From NCBI GenBank assembly GCA_910579545.1, contig CAJTVI010000042.1, positions 10,059 to 22,740 of the forward strand: a DNA stretch of 12,682 bases, written 5' to 3'. Under the pieces are notes generated by a model. That model made no database searches, was not told where the DNA came from, and worked only from the letters and a program-made list of their open reading frames with translations. The translations under genes were made by a program, and so were the position numbers. Origin of the DNA: an uncultured Oscillospiraceae bacterium. GTDB lineage: Bacteria; Bacillota; Clostridia; Oscillospirales; Ruminococcaceae. How positions within the stretch are numbered: the stretch's first letter is position 1; the number at the start of each line of letters is the position of its first letter. Positions 1 through 6,177 of this stretch are shown here, in pieces.

Positions 1-52
1 GACATTTGCGTCTGTCCGCTCTCCGCGCCCGCCGCGATGGGCAAAGCGTCAT

Positions 53-298
53 TCAGGGGTTGACATAATTGCGCACCAGCGCCTGCAAAAGGTCGTCCCG
101 GTCCACCTTGCGGATGAGCGAGCGGGCGTTTTTGTAGGTAGTGATATAGGTGGGGTCCTCCGAGAGGATATAGCCCACCAGCTGATTGACCGGGTTATAG
201 CCCTTTTCTTTGAGCGCGTCGTAGACCTCCTGCATCACGGCGCGGATCTCGCGTTCACGCTCATCATAGATGGAAAAAACGGCGGTGGGATCGGACAT
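53..298 (-). CDS. ireB: IreB/ReoM family regulatory phosphoprotein (UPF0297)
   Basis: Small cytoplasmic regulator of 81 residues, the usual family length. In Enterococcus (IreB) and Listeria (ReoM), members are phosphorylated on an N-terminal Thr by the PASTA-domain Ser/Thr kinase and control peptidoglycan precursor synthesis through MurA degradation. The core EKGYNPVNQLVGYILSEDP (residues 31-49) and the following ARSLIRKVDRDDLL stretch are nearly diagnostic. Thr5 lies where ReoM Thr7 lies, just before the conserved aromatic/acidic segment, so it is the likely phosphosite (inference). The ATG at 298 is chosen because AAAGGAGG sits 9 bases upstream. The frame stays open further upstream, but that extension is Ala/Pro-rich and unlike the family. 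In many Firmicutes the next gene is ruvX; only 52 bases remain before the window edge and no clear start can be assigned there. Confidence 0.95.
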   Translation of the reverse strand: MSDPTAVFSIYDEREREIRAVMQEVYDALKEKGYNPVNQLVGYILSEDPTYITTYKNARSLIRKVDRDDLLQALVRNYVNP

Positions 299-449
299 GG
301 CAGGACGCCTCCTTTGCACAGCGGGCCGGCCGGGTACCGCGGCGGGGATGGGGGCGGCCGGAAGCTCCCGCGCCCCCCTTGCCCCATATGCCGCTGCCGC
401 CGGCGCGGCCGCAGAAATCATCGGTCACAGCTGCTTATACTCCAAGTTT

Positions 450-478
450 ATTATACACAAAAACGCCGGAAAACGCAA
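450..478 (-). promoter_or_regulatory. Sigma-A promoter for ireB
   Basis: Read on the minus strand, a perfect TATAAT (-10, plus-strand 450-455) follows a TTGCGT -35-like box (473-478) with an exact 17-base spacer. The predicted start near 443 gives a leader of about 145 bases before ireB. The strong -10 and the spacing support the call; the -35 matches only three of six consensus bases. Confidence 0.7.
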
Positions 479-496
479 ACGAATTTTGGGGAACAT

Positions 497-516
497 TTAA
501 AATGGCGCTTAAAATG
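497..516. repeat. Direct repeat TTAAAATG x2 between divergent promoters
   Basis: TTAAAATG occurs at 497-504 and 509-516, 12 bases start to start, followed by GGCGC and CGC respectively. It lies between the ireB -35 (473-478) and the rightward -35 (566-571). The spacing of about one helical turn would suit an operator, but that is inference from position only. Confidence 0.4.
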
Positions 517-565
517 CGCGGGCTTTCCCCTGCCCGGCCTGCCCGCTTTTGGGATTTTGGGGGAG

Positions 566-594
566 TGGACAAAGCTGTGCGATTGTGCTATAAA
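566..594 (+). promoter_or_regulatory. Extended -10 sigma-A promoter for the glycosylation operon
   Basis: TGGACA (566-571, five of six matches) and TATAAA (589-594, five of six) are separated by 17 bases. TGC directly before the -10 (586-588) forms an extended -10 TGn element. The predicted start near 601 gives a leader of about 155 bases before the first ORF at 756. This is the best-looking promoter on the plus strand and the obvious driver of the 756-4268 operon. Confidence 0.75.
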
Positions 595-624
595 TAAAAT
601 GTATTGTTATGCGCTGCCAATGCC

Positions 625-669
625 GGGCCTGCCGGCTTTCCGGCCGCTTTTTGCGGGCCTGCCGGCCGG
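625..669 (+). repeat. GC-rich repeat and inverted repeat in operon leader
   Basis: GGGCCTGCCGGC occurs twice, at 625-636 and 655-666. Inverted arms GCCGG (631-635) and CCGGC (640-644) enclose CTTT, and CCGGCC (640-645) can instead pair with GGCCGG (664-669). The leader RNA could therefore fold in two mutually exclusive ways. No long U-run follows, so it is not an obvious intrinsic terminator. The rest of 299-755 holds the two promoters and the TTAAAATG repeat; I see no gene or structured RNA class I recognise there. Confidence 0.4.
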
Positions 670-755
670 AACGCGGCCCTGTGCGGCAGTGTTTGAAAGC
701 GCCGCGCGGGGTCGGGACAGGGCCTTTGCCGCGGCGCCAAAAAGGAGAAAACGCC

Positions 756-839
756 ATGAGCCCTTTCAGCAGCCCGCCTTATGCGGGCAATGGGCTGGAC
801 GGCCTGCGCCGGACGGCTGGAAAAAGGCGGGCCCTGTGA
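756..839 (+). CDS. 27-residue leader/upstream ORF coupled to SMR subunit 1
   Basis: The short frame begins with ATG at 756 behind a strong AAAAAGGAG ribosome site ending about 8 bases upstream, the best such site in this operon. It encodes MSPFSSPPYAGNG (residues 1-13) and then a basic tail rich in Arg and Lys. Its TGA (837-839) overlaps the GTG start of the next gene (836-838) as GTGA, the arrangement used for translational coupling. No family is recognised, and it has no signal peptide or membrane segment. It could be a regulatory leader peptide, a coupling device, or the remnant of an original N terminus now out of frame. That it is translated is inferred from the ribosome site alone. Confidence 0.5.
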   Translation: MSPFSSPPYAGNGLDGLRRTAGKRRAL

Positions 840-1189
840 AGGGCCGGCGTACAGGGGTGCTGCTTGGGCTGCATCTGCTGCTGATGGTCTATTCGCTCAG
901 CAGCGTTTTGAGCAAGCTCTCGGGCCGGTACAGCTGGCCCGAGCCCGGGCTGTTTTTGTGCGCCTTTGGGGTGCTGGGGCTGCTGGGGGTGTACGCGCTG
1001 GGCTGGCAGCAGGTGATCAAGCGGATGCCGCTTACCGCCGCCTTTGCCAACAAGGCGGTAACGGTGGTGTGGGGGCTCGTGTGGGGCGTTTTGCTGTTTG
1101 ACGAGGCGGTGACCCCCGGCAAGCTGGCCGGCTGCGCGCTGGTAATGGCGGGTGTGGCCCTGTTTGCGGCCGAGGAGGGCAAACCATGA
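836..1189 (+). CDS. SMR/EamA-like small transporter, subunit 1 of putative lipid-sugar flippase
   Basis: Predicted 117-residue inner membrane protein with four hydrophobic helices (about 7-27, 37-57, 70-88 and 95-112), the length and topology of small multidrug resistance/ArnE-ArnF proteins. Recognisable family segments are LLMVYSLSSVLSKLSG (15-30), YALGWQQVIKR (53-63) and the Ala/Gly-rich VVWGLVWGVLLFDE (77-90). GTG at 836 is preferred: it gives the normal short N terminus before helix 1, and GGCGGG lies just upstream. The frame remains open further upstream, but that part is soluble, Pro/Arg-rich and lacks family features. Its stop overlaps the next start (ATGA, 1186-1189). With its sister subunit and a lipid-linked GT2 next door, it likely flips an undecaprenyl-phosphate sugar across the membrane. 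A plain drug or metabolite exporter cannot be excluded. Confidence 0.8.
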   Translation: MKGRRTGVLLGLHLLLMVYSLSSVLSKLSGRYSWPEPGLFLCAFGVLGLLGVYALGWQQVIKRMPLTAAFANKAVTVVWGLVWGVLLFDEAVTPGKLAGCALVMAGVALFAAEEGKP

Positions 1190-1533
1190 GCGGCGCTGTG
1201 TATGTGGGGCTCTGCCTTGTTTCGGTGCTGGTGGGGGCGGTAAGCCAGGTGCTGTTAAAAAAGGCGGCCCTGCGCCGCTACAAAAGCTTTTGGGCCGAGT
1301 ACCTCAACCCGCTGGTCATCGTCGCCTATGGGCTGTTTGTGGGCTCGGCGCTGCTGACCATGCTGGCCTACCGGGGCATCCCTTTGAGCCTTGGGCCGGT
1401 GCTGGAATCCACCAGCTACCTGTACGTTACCCTGTTTGGGGTGCTGATCTTCCACGAGCGGTTTACCGCAAAACGGGCCCTTGCGCTGGGCCTGATCCTT
1501 GCCGGCATCGCGGTGTATGCCTTTGCCGGCTGA
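1186..1533 (+). CDS. SMR/EamA-like small transporter, subunit 2 of putative lipid-sugar flippase
   Basis: 115-residue, four-helix inner membrane protein, with helices at about 3-22, 43-62, 72-90 and 97-114. The SQVLLKKAAL motif (20-29) resembles the SQ-LLK segment of ArnE/ArnF-type proteins. ESTSYLYVTLFGVLIFHERF (74-93) is a typical EamA/SMR helix 3 to helix 4 signature. Helix 1 lacks the membrane-embedded Glu (EmrE Glu14) used by proton-coupled drug exporters, which argues for a flippase-like role rather than multidrug efflux (inference). ATG at 1186 follows GAGGAGGG by six bases. The start overlaps the stop of subunit 1, so the two are probably made in equal amounts and act as a heterodimer. 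The GT2 gene starts 15 bases after the stop. Confidence 0.85.
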   Translation: MSGAVYVGLCLVSVLVGAVSQVLLKKAALRRYKSFWAEYLNPLVIVAYGLFVGSALLTMLAYRGIPLSLGPVLESTSYLYVTLFGVLIFHERFTAKRALALGLILAGIAVYAFAG

Positions 1534-1548
1534 AACGAGGGCGAACCA

Positions 1549-2493
1549 ATGCTGCTGAGTTTTGTGATTCCCTGCTACCACAGCAGCGCCACCCTGCCCG
1601 GGGTGGTGCACGAGATCGAGGAAACGGTAACGGCGGACGGCCGGTACGACTATGAGGTCATTTTGATCAACGACAACCCGCCGGACGATACCTGGCGCAC
1701 CATCCAGGCCCTCTGCGCCGAAAACGAGCGGGTGCGGGGGGTGTCGATGTCCCGCAATTTTGGGGAGTATTCGGCCGCAATGGCCGGCTACCGGCTGGCC
1801 AGGGGCGACATTGTCGTACGGCTGGACGACGACGGCCAGACCCCCCCGCGGGAGAGCTTCCGGCTGATCGACGCGCTGGATGACGAAACCGATATCGCCT
1901 ACGCCATCTACCCCAAGAAAAAGCACGCCGCCTGGCGCAACTGGGGCAGCAGGCTGAACGACTGGACCGCCTGCTGGCTGATCGGCAAGCCCAAGGGGCT
2001 TTACCTTGCCAGCTACAACGCGGCCAAGCGGTTTGTGGTGGACGAGATCGTCCGCTACCAGGGCCCCTACCCCTATGTGGAGGGGCTTGCTTTGCGCAGC
2101 ACCGCGCGGGTGCGCAATGTGCCGGTGGACCACAAGCCCCGGGAGGAGGGGCACTCGGGCTATTCGATGGGCAAGCTGGTAAGCGTTTGGCTGAACTGCT
2201 TTACCGGCTTTTCGGTAAAACCGCTGCGGCTGGCCGCCTTTGCCGGGATGTTTTTTGCGATGCTGGGCTTTATAATGGCGGTGGCCGTGGTGATCGAAAA
2301 GCTGGTTTTGGGGGACGTGGGCAGCGTTGGCTGGAGCAGCCTGATGTGCGTTTTGCTGGTGATGGGCGGCCTGATCATGGCGATGCTGGGCATTTTGGGC
2401 GAATACCTGGGCCGGCTGTACCTGAGCATGAGCGCCGCGCCCCAGTATATCATTTTGGAAAAGTGCAACCTGCGCGCGGAGAACCGGCCGTGA
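1549..2493 (+). CDS. GT2 polyprenyl-phosphate glycosyltransferase (ArnC/GtrB/DPM1-like)
   Basis: 314 residues: a cytoplasmic GT-A domain (about 1-215) followed by two C-terminal membrane helices (about 224-250 and 262-288), the architecture of ArnC, GtrB and bacterial DPM synthases. These load a nucleotide-sugar's sugar onto undecaprenyl phosphate on the cytoplasmic face. Visible motifs are FVIPCYHSSATLPGV (5-19), the metal-binding DDDGQ (93-97), SRNFGEYSAAMAG (68-80), GHSGYSMGKL (201-210) in the acceptor loop, and GEYLGRLYLSM (284-294). The nucleotide-binding loop reads NDNPPDDTW (41-49), whereas ND-G-S-x-D-x-T is common, so Ser is replaced by Pro. The gene follows the SMR pair by 15 bases with GAGGG upstream, and its TGA overlaps the next GTG. 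The sugar cannot be read from the sequence. Confidence 0.92.
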   Translation: MLLSFVIPCYHSSATLPGVVHEIEETVTADGRYDYEVILINDNPPDDTWRTIQALCAENERVRGVSMSRNFGEYSAAMAGYRLARGDIVVRLDDDGQTPPRESFRLIDALDDETDIAYAIYPKKKHAAWRNWGSRLNDWTACWLIGKPKGLYLASYNAAKRFVVDEIVRYQGPYPYVEGLALRSTARVRNVPVDHKPREEGHSGYSMGKLVSVWLNCFTGFSVKPLRLAAFAGMFFAMLGFIMAVAVVIEKLVLGDVGSVGWSSLMCVLLVMGGLIMAMLGILGEYLGRLYLSMSAAPQYIILEKCNLRAENRP

Positions 2494-4268
2494 GCGGCCC
2501 CCGCCGTTCCGCCCTGGGCCGCTGGCTGCCCTGGGCCGTGCTTGCCGCCGCCTTTGCCGCGAACCTTTTGCGCTGCACCCGCAGCTTTTGCTGGGCGGAC
2601 GAGAGCTTTTATCTCGCCATTGCCCACCGTTTTTGGCTGGGGGAGCTTCCCTTTGTGGACGAATGGTACCACGCACAGGTCTACGTTGTGCTGCTGATGC
2701 CGTTTTACAGCCTGTACCGCGCCCTGTTTGGCAGCGCACAAGGGGTGTATCTGGCGGCACGGCTGGTGTTTGTATGCTTAAGCGGCGCAGCCAGCGCTTT
2801 TGTTTACACCACCCTGAAAAAGCGCGAGGGCCGGGCGGCCGCGCTGGCCGCCGCGCTGCTTTGCCTGTTCTACTCCCGCGCAAATATCGAGGGGCTTTCT
2901 TACTACAACCTCTCGCTGCTTTTTTGTGCGGTGGGCGCGGCGGCGCTTTACCGGGCCTTTGGCCGGGCGGACGGCGGGGCTTTGCTCCACTGCTTTTTTG
3001 CGGGCGCGTGTATGGCCCTGGCCGTTGTATGCAGCCCATTTTTTGCCCTGCTTTGGGCAGTGATGGCCCTGCTGCCGCTGCCCCGGTTTGCCCGCTGGCG
3101 GCGGGCGGCGGCCTGCTTTTTGCTGGGCACCGCCGCAAGCGCCTGCTGCTACCTTGCCTGGCTGCTGGCGCGGGTTTCGCCCGCGCAGATCCTGGAAATG
3201 CTGCCCTATGTGCTAAGCACCCCGGAAGCCAACGTGCGCAGCCTTAAAACCCTGCTGATGGCCTTTGCCCTGCCGGCCTACCAGTTCCGGTATACCCTGC
3301 CGCTCTGGGGCGGGGCCCTGGTTTGGGCCGCCTGGCGGGTGCTGGTGCGCCGCCGGCCCTTTGCCGCCCGCGAGGCGGTGCTGCCCGCCGGGCTGAGCCT
3401 TGCCGCGCTGGCGGCCAACCTGCTGCTCTGCGGCCGGATGCCGGGGCGGCCGCACGCGGCGCTCTGCCTTACGGCCCTCTGCCTGTTTTTGCTGCTGCCC
3501 GCCGGCCGCCGGCCCATGCGCTGCTTTTGGTGCTTTGGGCTGCCGGGGGCGGTGCTGGCGGTTTCGTGGCAGCTTTCGTCCGACACACGGTTTTCGGCCA
3601 TGACCATTGGGTTTGCGCTGGCCAGCATTTGGGCGGCGGTTACGGCGGCCCGGTTTGCCGGCTGGCTGCGCGCAGAACTTTGCGGCCCGGCCGGATGGCA
3701 GGATACGCCCCGCCGCGGCGCAAAAGCCCGGCTTTTGCGGGCGCTGCCCATGCTCTGCCTTGTGCTCTGCCTGGCCGGCCCGGTGCTGGCCGCGGCGGTG
3801 CAGCGGATGGTGCTGGTTTACCGGGACGACCCCATCCAGCTCTGCACCACCCGCATCGAGGCCGGCCCGGCCCGGGGGCTTTATACCAGCGCCGAAAACG
3901 CCCGGCTTTACCGCGAGGTGTACGAGGTGCTGGCCGCCTTGCCGGACGGCAGCGGGCCGCTCTACCTTTCCAGCCTGCTGCCCTGGGGCTACCTTGTAAA
4001 CGACCTGCGCTGCGGCGCGCCGGGCAGCTGGCGCACCCCGCTGGACCATGTACAGCTGCCGGATTACTATCGGGTGAACCCCCAGAACTTCCCCCGCACC
4101 GTGCTGGTACTGGATGCGGGATATGGCCGCTACCGCTCGACCGTGGAGGGCACCGAGGAACCCTGCCCCAACGCCAACGTGACCGAAGGCTGGTTTTTAA
4201 ACGAACTTGCGGCGCGGGGCTACCGCTGCACCAGGACCCCCTGCGGGCTGCTCTACCAGGCGCCCTGA
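2490..4268 (+). CDS. Polytopic GT-C-like membrane glycosyltransferase
   Basis: 592 residues, mostly hydrophobic to about residue 440 (some ten or more predicted helices), then a soluble C-terminal domain of about 150 residues probably outside the cell. The first extracytoplasmic loop carries acidic pairs at Asp37-Glu38 (CWADESFY) and Asp57-Glu58 (FVDEWYH), where GT-C enzymes such as ArnT and the PMT family place catalytic or metal-binding acids. It likely transfers a sugar from an undecaprenyl-phosphate donor to an envelope acceptor. GTG at 2490 is chosen: it overlaps the GT2 stop (GTGA, 2490-2493) and GGAG lies eight bases upstream. The frame is open earlier, but that stretch merely shadows the GT2 gene. 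It is the last operon gene, ending 16 bases before the terminator hairpin. The acceptor is unknown, and GT-C assignment rests on topology and the acidic loop. Confidence 0.8.
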   Translation: MSGPRRSALGRWLPWAVLAAAFAANLLRCTRSFCWADESFYLAIAHRFWLGELPFVDEWYHAQVYVVLLMPFYSLYRALFGSAQGVYLAARLVFVCLSGAASAFVYTTLKKREGRAAALAAALLCLFYSRANIEGLSYYNLSLLFCAVGAAALYRAFGRADGGALLHCFFAGACMALAVVCSPFFALLWAVMALLPLPRFARWRRAAACFLLGTAASACCYLAWLLARVSPAQILEMLPYVLSTPEANVRSLKTLLMAFALPAYQFRYTLPLWGGALVWAAWRVLVRRRPFAAREAVLPAGLSLAALAANLLLCGRMPGRPHAALCLTALCLFLLLPAGRRPMRCFWCFGLPGAVLAVSWQLSSDTRFSAMTIGFALASIWAAVTAARFAGWLRAELCGPAGWQDTPRRGAKARLLRALPMLCLVLCLAGPVLAAAVQRMVLVYRDDPIQLCTTRIEAGPARGLYTSAENARLYREVYEVLAALPDGSGPLYLSSLLPWGYLVNDLRCGAPGSWRTPLDHVQLPDYYRVNPQNFPRTVLVLDAGYGRYRSTVEGTEEPCPNANVTEGWFLNELAARGYRCTRTPCGLLYQAP

Positions 4269-4284
4269 ACCTTTTACCTCGCAT

Positions 4285-4325
4285 AAAGCGCCCGCCCTCC
4301 CCTTTTGGGGAGGGCGGGCGCTTTT
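4285..4325. terminator. Bidirectional intrinsic terminator
   Basis: A perfect 18-bp inverted repeat (4285-4302 and 4307-4324) encloses a TTTT loop. The stem is GC-rich at the top and ends in AAA/TTT pairs, so transcripts from either side end in a short U-tract (CTTTT rightward, GCTTTAT leftward). It lies between the convergent GT-C gene (stop 4268) and MCP gene (stop 4341) and should end both operons. Confidence 0.92.
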
Positions 4326-4340
4326 GTGAATCGTATGGGC

Positions 4341-6080
4341 TTAATACTTATCCATCGAGCTGCTGGCCGAAGAGCTGTACTCATGCTGGGGCGCGGGAGC
4401 GGGCGCGGGGCGGCTGCCGCCCTGACGGACCCGGAAGCCGGACATGACCTGCCGCATGAGGGCTGCCTGGGAGGCAAGCTCCTCGCTGGCAGCGGCAGAC
4501 TCCTCGCTGGTGGCCGAGTTGGTTTGTACGACCGCCGAGATCTGATCGACCTGGTCGGTGATCTGGGCGATGGCGTTGGACTCCTTCTCCACCGCGTCGG
4601 CGATCACGCCCATGCCGCCCACGGCCTTGCCGGCCAGCTCCATGGCCTTATCCAGCGAGCTGGAGACCTGCTCGACGATCGAGGCGCCATGGTTGACGGT
4701 ATCCAGAGAGCCCTCGATCAGGCCCTTGGTGGCCTTGGCGGCCTCGTCCGACTTGGAGGCCAGGTTGCGCACCTCGTCGGCCACGACCGCAAAGCCCTTG
4801 CCGGCCGAGCCCGCGCGGGCGGCCTCGACGGCGGCGTTCAGCGCAAGGATGTTGGTCTGGAAGGCGATGTTCTCGATGGTGGCGATGATCTTGGAGATCT
4901 CCTCGCTGGACTTGGAGATGTCCTCCATGGCGGAGACCATTTCCTTCATGTGGTCGGAGCAGACATTCAGCTCCTCGCCGGCCATGTTGGCATCCTGGCG
5001 GCTGCGGTCGGCAGCGTCCGCGTTGGACTTGGCGCTCTCGGAAACCTCGGCCACCGAGGTGGTGAGCTCCTCGGCGCTGCTGGCCTGCTCGGTGGAGCTC
5101 TGGGCCAGCGACTGGGCGCCGATGGAGACCTGCTCGGCGCCGGCGGCAACCTGCTCGGCCGCCTCCATGATCTGGCGGATGGTGTCCTCCATGTGGCTGA
5201 TCAGCTCGCCCACGCTGGTTTCGATGGGGGCCAGGTCACCCGGGAACTGGGCCACCAGCTGGACGTCGTAGTTGCCGGAGGCCATCTCGGCCATCACGCG
5301 GGAGATATCGCTCACGGCGTTTTTGAGCACGGTCTGGCTGGTGCGCACCGCGTCCACCATCTGGCCAAACTCGTTGGTGGAGCGGTAGCTGGTCTTGTAC
5401 TCCAGATCGCCCTTGCTCATGGCCACCATGGCCTCCTCGGCCTCGTTGAGGGGCTGGGTGATGTCCTTGATGAGCTGGCTGGCCAGCAGCAGGGCAATGA
5501 TGAGCGAAAGGATGGTCATGCCGATGCAGATGTACAGCGCGATGCTGGAGGTACGGTCCGCGCTGGCGGTGCTCTCAGCGATCAGCTCGTTCAGGGTATT
5601 GTTGAGGGCCATGCCGGTGTCGCGCAGGCTGTTCAGGGCCGGGGTACACTCGGTGATCATCCGCTGGGTGGCCTGCTCGATGTGGCCGGCCTGGATGTCC
5701 TCCCGGATCTCGCGCGCAACGGCACGCCAGGTGTTTACGGCCTGCTGGTAGTTGACCGCGCCGCCGTCGTCCAGCGGGTAGCTGGCCACGAGGCCGGCGA
5801 GGCTGTCCTCGATGATGGCGACGTTGTTGTCGATGGCGGCCGAGGTGTCGGCGCTGTAGCCGCTCAGGACCATGTCGCGCAGCTGGCGGCCGGCGTCATT
5901 GACATTGGCCCGCACCTGCATCAGGCGCAGCGCGGAGTTCATGTCCCTGTTGATGGCCTCCGAATAGCTGCCCTGGGCTGTCATTGCGGCGAACTCCGCC
6001 ACAACGATCGTGATCACCGACAGCAGCAGGATGATGCCGATCGTGCAGATCATGCGCACATTGACCTTCATGTTTTTCAT
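4341..6080 (-). CDS. Methyl-accepting chemotaxis protein
   Basis: 579-residue transmembrane chemoreceptor that controls CheA through CheW. Order: helix TM1 (about 11-33); a periplasm-side sensor of about 145 residues that looks like a four-helix bundle (4HB type); TM2 (about 179-203); HAMP (about 204-256); a second HAMP-like segment (about 257-305, with ASGNYDVQL and GDLAPI); and a long coiled-coil signalling domain. The invariant hairpin tip is intact (IAFQTNILALNAAVEAARAG, 405-424, then GKGFAVVADEVRNLA). The tail is a short Pro/Ala then Ser-rich linker ending MDKY, without the NWETF-type CheR/CheB tether. ATG at 6080 follows AAAGGA by about 10 bases. It is the last gene of the minus-strand cluster, 97 bases after the EAL-HDOD gene. 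The ligand is unknown. Confidence 0.95.
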   Translation of the reverse strand: MKNMKVNVRMICTIGIILLLSVITIVVAEFAAMTAQGSYSEAINRDMNSALRLMQVRANVNDAGRQLRDMVLSGYSADTSAAIDNNVAIIEDSLAGLVASYPLDDGGAVNYQQAVNTWRAVAREIREDIQAGHIEQATQRMITECTPALNSLRDTGMALNNTLNELIAESTASADRTSSIALYICIGMTILSLIIALLLASQLIKDITQPLNEAEEAMVAMSKGDLEYKTSYRSTNEFGQMVDAVRTSQTVLKNAVSDISRVMAEMASGNYDVQLVAQFPGDLAPIETSVGELISHMEDTIRQIMEAAEQVAAGAEQVSIGAQSLAQSSTEQASSAEELTTSVAEVSESAKSNADAADRSRQDANMAGEELNVCSDHMKEMVSAMEDISKSSEEISKIIATIENIAFQTNILALNAAVEAARAGSAGKGFAVVADEVRNLASKSDEAAKATKGLIEGSLDTVNHGASIVEQVSSSLDKAMELAGKAVGGMGVIADAVEKESNAIAQITDQVDQISAVVQTNSATSEESAAASEELASQAALMRQVMSGFRVRQGGSRPAPAPAPQHEYSSSASSSMDKY

Positions 6081-6177
6081 CGTTTCCCGTTCCTTTCCTT
6101 ACTTGAATAGTACGAAACTTTGGAAGCCCGTGTTTGCTGTGCCGGCCCGCACCGGCTGGATCCTTCACCTTCTGCGC

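Noticed and set aside
1..52. Start of ruvX downstream of ireB
   Set aside because: An ATG directly follows the ireB stop, but its 17 codons do not look like the RuvX N terminus. The window is too short to decide.
299..421. Longer start of ireB giving 122 residues
   Set aside because: The extra 41 residues are Ala/Pro-rich and absent from the UPF0297 family. The ATG at 298 has a near-perfect AAAGGAGG site.
314..835. N-terminal extension of SMR subunit 1 in the same open frame
   Set aside because: It would cover the promoter and leader and is Pro/Arg/Cys-rich. Family members start just before helix 1, which fits the GTG at 836.
1255..3138. 627-codon minus-strand frame across the glycosyltransferase genes
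   Set aside because: Gln/Pro/Arg/His-rich shadow of SMR2, GT2 and GT-C coding sequence, with no recognisable domain.
4305..6110. 601-codon plus-strand frame opposite the chemoreceptor gene
   Set aside because: Its product is Gly/His/Leu/Asp-rich with no domain, as expected from the complement of GC-rich coding sequence. The opposite strand encodes a clear MCP with an intact hairpin tip.
6081..6177. Separate promoter for the MCP gene (TACTAT at 6107-6112, minus strand)
   Set aside because: No acceptable -35 box lies at 16-18 bases, and the -10 matches only four of six. A GCCGG/CCGGC five-bp hairpin (6141-6156) is there but too weak to call.
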